Source: Euglena gracilis | Taxonomy: Eukaryota > Euglenida > Euglenophyceae > Euglenales | Assembly: GCA_039621445.1 (NCBI GenBank) | Contig: CP154955.1 | Location: 38,758,426 to 38,822,425 of the forward strand | Direction: 5' to 3' | Length of the DNA: 64,000 nt | Translations under genes and position numbers: made by a program | Notes under the pieces: model-generated | Database searches by the model: none | Seen by the model: only the letters and a program-made list of their open reading frames with translations | What the model was told of the DNA's origin: nothing | Part shown: one piece after another, positions 10,678 through 22,000 of the stretch | Layout: every line of letters begins with the position of its first letter | How positions within the stretch are numbered: the stretch's first letter is position 1

Positions 10678-11259
10678 GGACGCACCTTTGACAAAAGACC
10701 AACACAAAGGAGCTGGGGTATCTGGCTAGCCGCGGCTGGCCGCGGCTGGCTGGCTGGCAAAAAAAAGGAGGAGGTCTGGCCAGCCACGGCTGGCTGGAGG
10801 GATTTAGAGGAGGAGGAGGTCTGGCTGGATTCAGTGTTGAGGATCTGAAAGAGGAGGAGGAGGTCTGGCTGGCCGCGATGTGAAATCGGCTGTAAAGAAA
10901 AGCCCCGCGATCCGGGCAAGTCCTGATTCAGGGGATTTTCTGCACAAATTCATATTTTCTGCACAAAATGTCAGACCTGCAGTGCAGAGTCATTTGACCT
11001 GGGTAAAGGCGCGGTTGGAGATGATTATATGGTGCTGGGTCCACTGGTGCTGTCCGGTGGTGCTGAGTACAGGTGCTTGAGGTGAAATGATATTGGAAGG
11101 GGTATGCTGGAGACTAATCTGGACAAACTGCTACATTATGTTGGGAATGCCTATCTTGTGTGTTTTCTGATTCTTGTTGCTGTGCCTGAAAGTCGGCTGT
11201 TTTTGTCTGTCCATTTTGTTTGTAATGCCATTGCATTCTGGTTTGCTTTTCAATGGTTT
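10678..11259. other. GC-rich minisatellite and unassigned sequence
   Basis: About 10720-10875 holds repeats of GGAGGAGGTCTGGCTGG and GCCGCGGCTGGC, also present at 12055-12190. From 10880 to 11259 I see no gene, RNA or element end. Confidence 0.5.
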
Positions 11260-11650
11260 GATCCACATCTTGTGGCTATTTTTGAGCCAGATGTGCAGGC
11301 CAGTTTTGGGCCAGATGTGTTCGTCAGTTTTGGGCCACAGGTCTTGGGTATTTTTGGGCCATATGTGGTGACCAGTTTTAGGCCACATGCGCCGGCCAGT
11401 TTTGGGCCAGATGTGGTGCCAGTTTTGGGCCAAAGGTCGTGGCCATTTTTGGGCCACGCCACAGGCCGTGGTCAGTTTTTGGCCACAGGTCATGGCCAGA
11501 TTTGGTGGCCAGTTTTGGGCCATGTATGGTGGCCAGTTTTGGGCCAAAGGTCGTGGCCAGTTTTGGGCCAAAAGTCGTGGCCAGTTTTGGGCTAAAGGTC
11601 GTGGGCAGTTTTGGGCGAGAGGCCTGGACAGTTTTGGGCCACTTCTCTCA
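11260..11650. repeat. Degenerate minisatellite (CCAGTTTTGGGCCA)
   Basis: Some fourteen imperfect copies of a 24-36-bp unit centred on GGCCAGTTTTGGGCCA. Both strands stay open in several frames because the unit length is often a multiple of three, giving repeated SFGPDV or LGQRSWP peptides. I do not regard these as proteins. A related array lies at 18170-18470. Confidence 0.8.
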
Positions 11651-13190
11651 GGGGTTGTTTGGGTGCGGTTCTCTTGGAAAGGGGGGGGGCAAAAAAGCGG
11701 TTTGTTTGCTTTTTTTTGGCAAAATTTGTGTTGTTTGAAGGGCTTTTGCGTCCGCTTTGTTTTTTTCTCTGCCCCCGACTTCCGGCGTAGTCATATGGTG
11801 CTGCAGTGAAGTACGTTTGCTGAACTTGATTCACCCAGAAAACGGTCTCGTCTTGTTGTTTCCATTCCGGCTGGGAAGTACCTCCGGTTCCATTGACTGC
11901 GTTTCCTACTGCCCGCCATTGAAACATCCGCCGGCATGGATGTTGGGATTGGACCTGGCGTGCGCAGCCGCCGGGAGCACAAAAAACCGGCAAGGTTGCG
12001 CTTTGGTGACTTTGCCCGACTGTAAAATTTGCCGCTCTCCGGCGAGCACAAAAAAAGGAGGAGGCGCCCCAGCCGCGGCCAGCCACGGCTAGCCGTGGCT
12101 GGTGGCTTGGAGAAAAGAGGAGGAGGAGGTCTGGCTGGTGGTTGGTGAAAAGAGGAGGAGGAGGTCTGGCTGGTATCTGGCTGGCCGTGGGGACCCCACC
12201 CCCAAAGTGCAGTGGCAACATACATCCCGGGCCATGTACCATTTTTCTTTTGGGTCATAAAGTGTCACCTTTGTGCTTGGTGAGAATATGGTGAGGTCAA
12301 ACCTGGAGCCAGCTGTCAAAAAATAATCCAAGAGGGAAGTTTAATGCCTTTCCACGTACGTGCGACTTTCCATTTTTCTTCCACCAATGCGAACGTTCCA
12401 ATCGGCCATCGAATCGATTCTGGAAAAGGGTCAAGGTGCAACTTTTTAAAGATCCCCAAGTCGCTGGACATACTTGTTCGCTGCACAACCGCCACGGTTG
12501 CCCTGAGGCCTGAATAATGGTTGTATGAGGTATTTTGAACGGTCAGGGTCTGGGTTTTTGCTTTTTGGGTGGGTGTGAAGCCTTGTGACCTCACTTTGAC
12601 CCCAAGGAGGTTGTGGGGGAGGGAAAATGGGAAAAAGAAAAAGGGGCCGCTGGCACCTTTTCCTCCAGCCAAAGGCGGGCCATTCCGTTGTGGGGGCGGA
12701 ATGTCGGCGAGATTTATCTTTTTTTCTCCCTGCCTGTCATCCGCCTTTGCGAACACTGCCCTGCCCAAGGTGCGGCAGGCCAGTCCTGAACCCTCAATGC
12801 TCAAATCCACTAAAGATCCTCCTGGTGCGGCTGGGTGATCCGACTTGTGAAAATTTTGGTGGCGGTCGCAGCAAACAAGTACCTGCTGGACCGCCGAATG
12901 CCCCAAGACCAAATCCCCCCACCCGTGCACCTGGCTAGACTTGTTCACTTCCGGGTAAAAAAAATTGAAAACTGGAACAACGGCGCACACTTATTAAGGT
13001 GCTCTTTCATAAAAAAAATTTCAGCGCCTTTGGCACCGGACCCCCCTCCCCCCCCCCACTCTGGGAAGTCAACATGTCCAGTTCAATCCGGAAGCCCCCC
13101 CCCAAGTACCTGGCCTCCTTGGAGATTTTGCTTGAAAACCAATATTTTCAGATCCAGATACAGATCCAGGTGAAATTGAAGGACGTGGGA
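11651..13190. other. Unassigned sequence, one weak minus-strand ORF
   Basis: No recognised gene. A minus-strand frame at 12316-12990 (224 codons) has no low-complexity origin over its last third (NTSYNHYSGLRATVAVVQ and following), but I match it to nothing and its codon pattern is unconvincing. The GGAGGAGGAGGTCTGGCTGG minisatellite recurs at 12055-12190. C-runs occur at 13030-13100. Confidence 0.35.
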
Positions 13191-13905
13191 GTGTGAGGTG
13201 TGGTTTGTCTGAGGGTCTAGTGGGAGGGGTTTTGGTGTGGCGACGTGTGGCTGTTCAAAAAACTTTGGCAGAACAATTGAGGCTGTCCCCTTCAACAACC
13301 CTCGCCACGCCGTTTTGCCCCTACCCGGACCCAGCGACCTCACCCAAAAAAAGCTGGTGTTTTCTCCAAAAAAAATTCAAACAAAATTCAACCAAAGCTC
13401 AACCGCAAAAATTCCTTTCCCTTCAAGAACGGGAAATGAATGAAGAACAAGGAAGCCGACATCGTTTTCTCATTTCCAATAAATCGGCAAAAAGTCCATG
13501 GCATTCCGCATCTTACAATAACCCTGTTCCATCAAGGGGGGGTCGGCACACCCCTCCCCCCCCCTCACCGACCCCCTCGCCACGCCATTTTACCCCCCCC
13601 TCCCCCCCCTTTTCAGACCCCCTCGCCACGCCATGTCAGGCCCGCCAAAGAAAATTTTCTTGGCAAACCCCCGCGCACCCCTCCCCCCCCATCCGGGACC
13701 CCCTCGCCACGCCAAAAAACGCCAAAAACCCCCCCCCCCCCCCCCCTAGCCGGAAACCTCGCCACGGCGTGCCGACCCCCCAAGGAAGTACACTGTTTGG
13801 TGGATTCGTCCACCACCGTGACCCTGCTGCCAAGATCAACTCTCTAGGGGTTCCTACAATCGCAGTGCTCGCGCAAAAAAGTCTTTCTCGGTGTTTTTTT
13901 GGCTT
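13191..13905. repeat. C-rich tandem motif region
   Basis: CCCCTCGCCACGCC recurs between 13555 and 13720, among long C-runs. No gene. Confidence 0.5.
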
Positions 13906-14831
13906 TTAGCCTTTTTTTTTGGACCAGTGGCGCGGCCTACTGGATTTCTTGTGACTGCGTTCCGGGGAAGGCTAGAGTACAGATGTGGAAACCCCATGGT
14001 AAGTCAGGTGTGTGGAGGAAAAGCTGAGGGAAGGACGACGGCATTCTCGAGAGGTAGGGAGGCGGCTGTGTACAATACTTAGCGGAGAGTCGCGTGTGGA
14101 AGGTGTAAAACAAGCGGCGCAGTGTGTGCAGGGAGTTAGGGGGAGGGTGGGTGGAGAGAAGGGTAGTACAAGTGACAAAGCCACGGCCCGCACCGCTTGA
14201 CGGAGCGCGAGGTGGGCGAGGGTGTAGGAAAACCAGAGGCACAGGGTCACGAGCTTGTCACTTACCGAACACCATCTCAAAGGGCAGCAATGGTGTGACC
14301 CAATTCCTTGGTTATGAGCAGAGCACCCAGTTGGGCGGCCACCCCAGAAAACAAGGCCAGCGACAGGCCCTGCTGTAGCTCAGCCAGGAAAACAATTCTG
14401 GCTCCGCCGGAGGCGGTGGTGAGTTACGGTGGCGCCAAGGCGCTGCCGTAACTCATCCCACACTCGATGGCTGTCACCCCCATACACTGAGGATCAGGGG
14501 GGAGAACCGCGCTCCTCGGGTCTGGCAGCGACCGCTGTACTTGGTGGTCTTTTTAAGGGCTCGGCTGCGAAGTAGTTCCCACGAGGCGGGTAGGCTCCAG
14601 CTGGCACTGGGTGGAGAGGGGTGGTTAATGCCTACATCGATGGCCGAGGATGCTGCGCCTGACCAGTGGGGGAGGAAGATGTCAGCGTCCCGCTTTTGAT
14701 TAGCAGCCACCGAGATCTCCAGTGCGTGCGGGATTCCCCGGGCCCCCGGGCCTGCAGCTGGAAGCCAAGGAAATGCTGCAACGGGTGGTGACGCTCCCAC
14801 AGTTTGTTCTTGTGGCAACATAGGGCGTGGT
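13906..14831. other. Unassigned flank of element Y
   Basis: The only DNA next to Y's insertion point that lacks an obvious repeat. No ORF is convincing. A strong hairpin, GAGTTACGG-TGGCGCC against its near complement, lies at 14421-14454. The last five bases before the LTR (GTGGT, 14827-14831) should be repeated beyond the right edge if they are Y's target duplication. Confidence 0.4.
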
Positions 14832-15242
14832 AGTGTACGTCCAAGGACTTCCCTTTGACCCCTTTCGCCCCGGAAAAGCCGGTTTCGCTTTCTCCTGGTG
14901 CGCACCTACTTAGGTGAGTAAAAATCCTTGGAGTACCAAAACCCTTTTGCCCAATAACCCTATGCAAAGGCAGAGCACAAGACAAGTCGCTGTGTAAGGA
15001 TTTTCCTTCACAGTCGTGTTCAGTCCTTCCAGAGGTTTATCCTCTTACTTCAAAACAATCAAAATGTGAAGAATAGAATACCACCTGTGAGGAAAAGAGA
15101 TCACGCGAGCACGTGTGATACGTGTCGCTAATTCCCATAGGATCTGCCACGATCGTCAGGCTGTGTTCATCACAGCCGTCAGATTGTGACGGATCCAGAC
15201 TCCGCAGGTTTCCTGCAGAGCTGGGATCGTGCCTGGTACACA
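14832..15242 (-). repeat. 3' LTR of Y
   Basis: 411 bp, from AGTGTACGTCC to GGTACACA in plus orientation; on the element's strand it begins TGTGTACC and ends ACACT. Boundaries match those fixed by target duplications in Z. Segments such as GAATACCACCTGTG and GGATCTGCCACGATC are shared with the Z and X LTRs. Confidence 0.85.
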
Positions 15243-15252
15243 TCCCCCTCCC
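15243..15252 (-). other. Polypurine tract of Y
   Basis: GGGAGGGGGA on the element strand, directly before the LTR start TGTGTACC. It is identical in X and Z, which fits the primer of plus-strand synthesis. Confidence 0.8.
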
Positions 15253-16637
15253 AGGGCTATGCCCGATTTCCTTCTTGGACCAGGTTATCCCAGGTCCCGT
15301 CCGGATATCGGACACAGTCCTGATCGGGTTCTGCTTCCCAGAACACGGATCTCTTTTCTCCCCAGGGGCGCAACCCAAAAACCCGAAAACGCGCAAAAGG
15401 TTACCGCTTATCGCGGTTACCTATTAGCCGTTTTGGCTTAAGGGTGCGAAAAAGCCCACTGTGGGAAACGGGGCTGGCAAAGTGTCCCATCCACCCACTT
15501 TGGGTGTGCCAAAGGCACGCGGGGTTGGTCAAGCGATTTCGCTGCAAACCCGAGGGGAGAGGTGTGGAAGGGGGGGGGGCAGGCTCCTATCCTGGTCATA
15601 CCCGGATAGGGCTCCTAGGCGGTCATATCCGCACTAGGAAACAAAAGTCTACTTACAAAACCGACTGCCGGCGGCAGCTTTGCGGGGGTGGGGGGAAAGT
15701 AGGGAGGAGAGGGTGGCTGGCTTACGCCAGAACAGAATTTTTGCTGTCTGGCAGTCTTCAGGCCTTACGACGGAAAAGTCACAAGTTGGCCTATTATTAC
15801 GGCGTGCGCGCTGTGGGTCGATGGCCGTACAGTTGGGTTTTTTTGGGGACCCCCCCCCCCTCCCCCCTTTCCTGATACCGGGTTGGGATTTTGGGACCGA
15901 GGGAGAAGGAACCCCCCCCTCCCAACCACTGGGGGGAGAGGCCGAACGGTCCAGGAGGATGAGACAGTTGATGGCCTTTTTGGAACCAATATTTTGTACG
16001 CACCAACTAGGGGCCTTGAGTTTTTGGTTGGACCCTAGTTGCGGACAAAAATGGCCTTTTTGGACCAAAAAAAAGGCCATAAAAAATTTTTCCGGCGCCT
16101 TCGGCGCCGGTTTTGGCCAATTTTTGAGGGGGGGGGGTTGGCAGTACGTTGGGACCCCAAGACCCAGAAACCCCCCCCCTGTGTTTGAGACAGTACAGCA
16201 AAAAGTGCCAGAAATTGAAAAAAAAATCAATAACCTCGGGACCCCCCATCTCCCCGCCCCCGCTGGGCCCAAGCCCCCCCGCCCCCCTCGGGAACCCCCT
16301 CCCCCCCCCCCTGCCAAAGCCCCTGTGTGCTGTGCGTCACTTAGCGGCTTGCCAGGTTTCCCGGCTGCCAAGGTCTTCACAGCAATAGCTCCTTCACGAC
16401 GCAATAAGAGGCGATTACCTCTTGCAGACACTTTCCGTCCGCATGGCCATTGACAGAGGGGTGGCGGGGGGGGGGGGGCTCTTGGATGCTTCCATCCAGA
16501 GCGCAGAGTGACACAGACCCAGCTTCATCCCAGGGCTGTTTAGCGATTTCCGCTACCAGTGTATATATATAGTATAAGGATGTCCAGGCTCCATGAAGGC
16601 ACTTACCTTACATGAGCCTGGTAATGCCGTTTCGGCA
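15253..16637 (-). other. 3' untranslated region of Y
   Basis: Between ORF2 and the polypurine tract. Closely matches Z at 25926-26809 (AAAACGCGCAAAA, TAGCCGTTT, CACTGTGGGAAACGGGG, ACGGCGTGCGCGCTGTG). Interrupted by a 507-bp insertion at 15816-16322. Confidence 0.75.
15816..16322. mobile_element. 507-bp insertion in the Y 3' UTR
   Basis: Z reads straight through GCGCGCTGTGTGCTGTGCG, while Y has extra DNA after CTGTG (15811-15815), and CTGTG is repeated at 16323-16327, giving a 5-bp target duplication. The insert has C- and G-runs, a perfect CCGGCGCC-TTC-GGCGCCGG hairpin (16092-16110) and no gene. Its class is unknown. Confidence 0.65.
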
Positions 16638-16783
16638 TTACATCCGTTCCAGCCGCCAATGATCATAGCGGGAGTCCAATGGATCTTCCACAAGGACCAT
16701 CTTGATTTGTGGTGGTGGTGGCCTATCTACGAGCCGGGTTTCTGGCGATTCGTATTCGAAGTCAGGTACCACCCAGTCCCGAA
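16638..16783 (-). pseudogene. Y ORF2, C-terminal segment
   Basis: Homologous to the last roughly 48 codons of Z ORF2, including the stop (TTA at 16638-16640 on the plus strand). Separated from the rest of the gene by the hAT-like insertion. Confidence 0.8.
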
Positions 16784-16885
16784 CAGGGTTCCCGTTTTTT
16801 ATGTCTTTTTTTCATTTTCGACGAAACAGGGGTAAACAACAGAAAAAAACACGTTTTTTATTGTCGAAAATGAGAAATTCGCGCA

Positions 16886-17122
16886 TACCACCTCCCCCCC
16901 CCTAATTGACCGTGGGACCTCTCCACGGGACCCCCCTTTTGGTCAATTAGGGGGGGGGTTCAATTAGGGGGGGGGGTTGGTCAATTAGGGGGGGGGTACC
17001 GTCAATTAGGGGGTGCTTCAGCACAGAATCCCGGGCAGTCAATTAGGGGGGGGGTCGAAAAAATTTTCCCCGGGGCGTTTGGTCAATTAGAGGGGGGGTC
17101 AATTAGGGGGGGGGAGGTGGTA
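16886..17122. mobile_element. C-run inverted-repeat element C
   Basis: TACCACCTCCCCCCC then TAATTGACC at left; the right end is the inverse and finishes GGAGGTGGTA. Inside, GGTCAATTAGGGGGGG units are tandemly repeated. It shares its last TA with element D. Confidence 0.75.
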
Positions 17123-17304
17123 CCACCCCCCCCCCTTTATTGTCCCACCGACCTGCCCCCGGGAGGCCCGACCGGACAATAAAGGGGGGGGGACAATAAA
17201 GGGGTACCAAAGGAATTTCATTGGCCGGGCCAAAAAAAAACCCCTGTCGGCCAGGGGCCAGGGACAATAAAGGGGGGGGGACAATAAAGGGGGGGGGGGT
17301 GGTA
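17121..17304. mobile_element. C-run inverted-repeat element D
   Basis: TACCACC, a C-run and TTTATTGTCCC at left; GGGACAATAAA, a G-run and GGTGGTA at right. It abuts C at one shared TA. Its interior (CCCACCGACCTGCC, ACCAAAGGAATTTCATTG, GTCGGCC) is homologous to E. Confidence 0.8.
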
Positions 17305-17463
17305 CGCGATTTACTGTGGTGGAGTCCTAATTTTAGCTGTGGGGCCCTGAGTTTCCTTTCTTTCTGTGTTCATTTTTTTCGTTCGCAGACGATGCGGACA
17401 ACTGAGAGCCCCTGGTGGGGTTCAGGATTTCAACTATCTGAAGTACAAGACTGTTGTCAAGCG

Positions 17464-17625
17464 TTCTCGCTGGTGGACAGGGCTTATCAGCCCCTTTTTG
17501 TAGCTGGTGCAGAACTTCACCATGCTGTGAGTTGAAGCCGAGTCCAAGTCAAATCATCAAGATCAAGAACAATGTCGGGAAACAAGTCACAAGGTACAAG
17601 GAAAGTCCTGTCTAAGGTGTGAAAT

Positions 17626-17674
<49 letters not shown>

Positions 17675-17683
17675 CGGGGGGGC

Positions 17684-17735
<52 letters not shown>

Positions 17736-17786
17736 TCTTTTTCTTTTTCTGCTGCAGAACTTCACCATGCTGTGACTTTTTTGTTT

Positions 17787-17882
<96 letters not shown>

Positions 17883-17960
17883 GTCCAGCTCAAATCATCA
17901 AGATAAGAACAATGTCGGGAAACAAGTCACACGGTACAGGAAAGTCCTTGTCTAAGGTGT
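17464..17960. repeat. Tandem duplication carrying long poly-G tracts
   Basis: A segment containing GCAGAACTTCACCATGCTGTG and AATGTCGGGAAACAAGTCACA occurs twice (about 17509-17620 and 17751-17958). G-runs fill 17628-17674 (47), 17688-17733 (46) and 17788-17881 (94). Homopolymers of this length are prone to sequencing and assembly error, so both lengths and copy number need caution. Confidence 0.7.
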
Positions 17961-18169
17961 TGAAACTGATCATGTCCATGGATTGGATTTGGGCTGTGGA
18001 GTGGATTAAAGTTGCGAACTGTTCACTTGTTTCTTTTCTGCTGCCTCAATGCAATGTGAACATTTTTGGGAAGGGGATGTGATCTGTCAATTGGCATGCA
18101 TCTAAATGTTGGATCTTCCATCTGGGTTTTTTTCTCTCGAAGAGATCCACCTTTGGTTCCACAGGGCCC

Positions 18170-18470
18170 AGTTTTGTTCCACAGTGGGGGACCAGTTTTG
18201 TTCAACCGGGTGGGGGGGGGGGCATTTTTGTGCCACAGTTGGCGTGAGGCGTGCCACAGTTTTGGCCACTTTTTTGGGTGCCACAGTTATCAGCCACATG
18301 GGTGCCACAGTTATCAGCCACATGGGTGGCACAGTTATGGGCCAATTTTTGGCCACGAGTGGGGCCACAGTTTTTGGACCATCTGGGTGCCATAGTTTTG
18401 GTCCAATTTTTTTGTGCCACAGTAATGGGCCACTTTTTGGCCACAGATGTGGGCCACCTGGGTCACACAG
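18170..18470. repeat. Degenerate minisatellite (GGTGCCACAGTT)
   Basis: Repeats of GCCACAGTTNTGGNCCA and CAGTTATCAGCCACATGGGT. Related in style to the array at 11260-11650. Confidence 0.7.
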
Positions 18471-18752
18471 ATATTTTGTCCTGAACAGCCCCCCCCCCCC
18501 CCAAGGCGGGATTTTTTGTCCCGAACCGCCCCCCCCCCTGGGCCCAGTTTTTGTCGTGAGCAGCGGTTTGTTTCGACGGTTGGACCTTGAAAACAAAGAC
18601 CACTCCACCGTAGAAGATCCATCGCCGGATGACTTGATATTTCTCGTTCCGGTAGAAATTCTCCTTCGCCGAAAAGACGGATCGCCCTTTCTTCAACACC
18701 TCCATACTCCTGCACGACATGTTTTTTTTGGGCTGTTTTTTTTACATTCATT

Positions 18753-18931
18753 TACCCCCCCCCCCCATATTGTCCCACCGACCTCTCCCCAGGAGGCCCG
18801 CCGGGACAATATGGGGGGGGGGGGACAATATGGGGGTACCAAAGGAAATTTCATTGACCGAGCCAAAAAAACCCCTCGTCGGCCGGGCCGAGGGACAATA
18901 TGGGGGGGGGACAATATGGGGGGGGGTGGTA
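18753..18931. mobile_element. C-run inverted-repeat element E
   Basis: Left end TAC-run then ATATTGTCCCACCGACC; right end GGGACAATATG, a G-run and GGTGGTA. About 80% alike to D in the interior. The left end has lost the ACC after TACC. Confidence 0.75.
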
Positions 18932-19005
18932 TAAAAAACCTCGGCCCTTTTTCATCCGTTTAAAAACGAGGTTGTTTTAAAACGACCGGCACCCCTGGTC
19001 CCGAA

Positions 19006-22000
19006 CCCATCCTTCGGGGACTGTGTGTTTGGTTGCACTCGCTCTTTCCGCGAGGAACCATTGCAGCTTCTCCCAGAATTTCCTGGGCAGAGTGGCTGGC
19101 CAGATGAAGTGATTCATCCGTGGGTGATTGGCTGACACCTGCGGGGCATTCCCCGGGTGGAAGTCAATCGGCATGTAATACGCACATTCCGCGCGGACGG
19201 TATGGGGTCGTAATACGGCCCCAAGCGAGTCTTTCCAGGTCATCCCGTGGTCTTCGGGTGGCCATTGTGGCAGGCACCAGCGACCGTTTCGGTACTGGGT
19301 TGTGAACAGGCGGAAAAATATCTTTTCCCTGTCCGCTGTCTCCCAGAGGTAAGGTAATCTTACCCCTCCCACTGTCGATCTGCCACCCACGGGCCATTCC
19401 CGTGTGGCGGTAGTCGTCGAGCTTGAGGTTGGAGTACTTGAAAAAAATCCTTGTACTTTTTGTGCAAGGTGGAGTATTCCTCCAGTGGCTTCTGGGCACT
19501 TGGCACGACTGTGCGAACTGCGCCTTCCGCAGTTTGCCAGAAGGTACCTCGAAGGCGATTGACGCAGAGTATCGGTACATTCGTACCGTCTCGCTCGGTG
19601 TAGCTAAAGTTGTGCTTGTGGGTCCAACTATCCACGCACTTGGCGCATACCAAGGCGGCACAGTTGGGGATGTATACGTCCTTGTGGAACGATTTCCGAT
19701 CCACAGGGTTGCACACATGGACGAGGGGTAATCCCAGGTCAGGTGCACTGTTATACATCTTGTGGCATATAGTGCAAAGCCACACAAAACGGTTTTCCGT
19801 TGTTTTGTCGATGAGGAATTCCTCACCGAAGTATTGGGCCAAAACACGGGAGGATCTGGAATTGTAATAATTCCAGGTCACGTTCTGATCAAAGGAACAT
19901 TTTCGGCCCTGACAGAACAGTGGCTCAATCCACCGGTTGAGGCATTGCTGTGTCCCCAGTTTGTGGTCGATCATCATGTACCTGTTTTTCAGGTCGTGAA
20001 TCTCAGGATCATCCTGCTTGACCGCGTTCCAGTCGATGATAACTTCGCCTTCCGAAGGTGTCTCGGCTGGTGAGGCGCGGGATTTTCACTGCCCCTTTGA
20101 CGAAGGTTTCGGCTGTGAGGTTTTCCCATAGCCGGATGATGCGACGTGCGTGAATCCTTGTCCCGAGGTTGATCCTCGAAAAGAGGATGCAGCACTCTGG
20201 CCGCCAGCACCACCACCGCCTTTCGGTGGGGGCTGATCACCAGATTTCGGTGCGGGCTTACAAGGTGCGGCCCCCGGTTTTGATTTTGCCGGGGCCTTCG
20301 GACTTCCGGTTTCCGGAGCATCAGAGGGCCGCCGATCGGCGTCGCGCTTGCTTGCCCAGGTGCGTGGTGACGCTTGGGACGGGGGTCTTCTCCCCGACAC
20401 CGAGCGTCGTTGACCTTCAGCAGGGGTTTCCCGAGCTGAGGGTCGTCCTACGCGTTCCTTCGCGGCTTCCGTGGGTTTCCCAGGGGTAGCCGTGGGGGAT
20501 GGTGTAGGTGTAGGCTTGGCCTTCGCACTTCGCGCTGGTTGAGCCTGTTGTGGGGGCATGGACGTCCGCTCAGCCTGTTTTTCAGCCGTCGGTGTCCGTG
20601 TACCCGGGTGCTTTGGTGCAGTGGCTGTGGATGTGCGCTGAGGTGCGGGTTCATCCCGTGCCTCGGCTGGCGCTACCGATGTTGATACAGGTTCATCCCG
20701 TACTGACACGGTTGGTGTTGTCTCCACGGCCATTGCTGTCTGTTCGCCTTCCGTCCGTGTCGCTTCCGACACCGGCGGTGACGCCGCCGGTGGGGGAGGA
20801 GGTTCATCCTCCACCATGGCTGTTGTGTCAGGTCTGTCTTCCACCGGGTGGGCAGTTTCCGCCACAGCTGTGGAAGAACTGGCCGCAGTGCCACGTGGAG
20901 TGACAACTGCGATCAGGGACCGCAAACCACCGAGTACGCGTCCGCCCAGCGAGGTGCGCCGTTCAGGTTCTTCACCTGAAGTGGGCTCCTCCGCTAGCTC
21001 CTCTGCTGACGGGGTTTCCCCGCTCAGGCGCTTGTGGTACCGTCTCCGGCGGGTTTTCCCGCGGAGGGGTCAGTACACCTGTTGTACTCAGTGAGGTGGG
21101 TGAGTTTGGGACAGGTGTCATTTCACCTGTCGGCGACCCTGGGCGCTGGGCAGTTTCTGCCACAGTGTCCAGCATCACGATAGATGGGCTACGGGTTTCC
21201 GGTGCCGGAGGTTCCGCTGGCTGAGGTTCATCCTCGGCCATGGGGACCGTTTCTTCCTCCTCCTCCGCTTCCGGAGGGAAGTCCTCTGTGTGGAGTTGTG
21301 CTGCAGTACGCGGGTCTTTTCCGCTTCTGTAGCACCCTTGTGCGTCGGACAGGCGGTAAAAGCTTATACTTTCACTCCTGTCAGAGTTGGGGTATGGGGG
21401 CGGCCACGACGCTCTCACCCAGCTTCCGGGTGGAGGTTGCGGCTCGTCCTCGTTGATCAGGCAGAGGTCTTCCCACTGCGATCGAAGGTTCCATCCCATA
21501 CTCTGCTCTCCTGTGTCTTCCAGGAAAGCGGGTAATGGGACCGCATACCGAGTGTGGCTTACCTCGCGTGCGGCGAAGAAAGGCTCGAACTCCTTCCAGT
21601 CGAGGATATCCCCGATCTGGGTGTCCAGGTGATCCCGCAGGCCGATTTCTGCCTGCTCCCATTCCGGCCGCAGGTTCATCCTGCGTCGGTCTGGGTCATG
21701 AGGTCTGGCGTCCACCTCGGTGTATCCCCGAGGTAACCACTTCCTGTGGATATCCACATCAGTGGTCATCTGTTCCAGGAAATAAATGTAGACTTCCAGG
21801 ACGTAGGTAATCCACGCCCTGTGCCAGTACTGTTGTAGCAGAAATATTTTCTGCCGGTGCTGTTTCAGCACCTTTCGATCTTGTGTCCCGATCTGGGGAT
21901 TCTGGCACTGATGCAGGAGGAATCTCCTGGTCGGCTGGCTGCCGGCACTTTCGGCAGTCGGAGGCGGTTTTTCGCGTTCTCCGAAACCCCAGAAGTCAGC

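Larger units (their letters stand above)
16784..18997. mobile_element. Non-autonomous hAT-like element inside Y ORF2
   Basis: 2214 bp. The ends are CAGGGTTCCCG and, inverted, CAGGGGTGCCGG. The 8-bp target duplication GTCCCGAA stands at 16776-16783 and 18998-19005, and Z carries a single copy at the homologous place in its ORF2. TSD length and CAGGG ends fit hAT. There is no transposase. The interior holds C-run elements C, D and E, a tandem duplication with long poly-G, and a minisatellite. Confidence 0.85.

Noticed and set aside
11104-11595. 163-codon ORF with SFGPDV repeats
   Set aside because: Product of a minisatellite whose unit is a multiple of three.
12316-12990. 224-codon minus-strand ORF as a host gene
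   Set aside because: No recognisable domain, overlapping plus-strand frames, and no start or splice context; kept only as a mention.
14375-14454. tRNA-like GTAGCTCAGC text and hairpin
   Set aside because: No full cloverleaf can be drawn; only a D-arm-like phrase and a separate hairpin.
17517-18082. Poly-Gly and poly-Pro ORFs
   Set aside because: Translations of G homopolymers.
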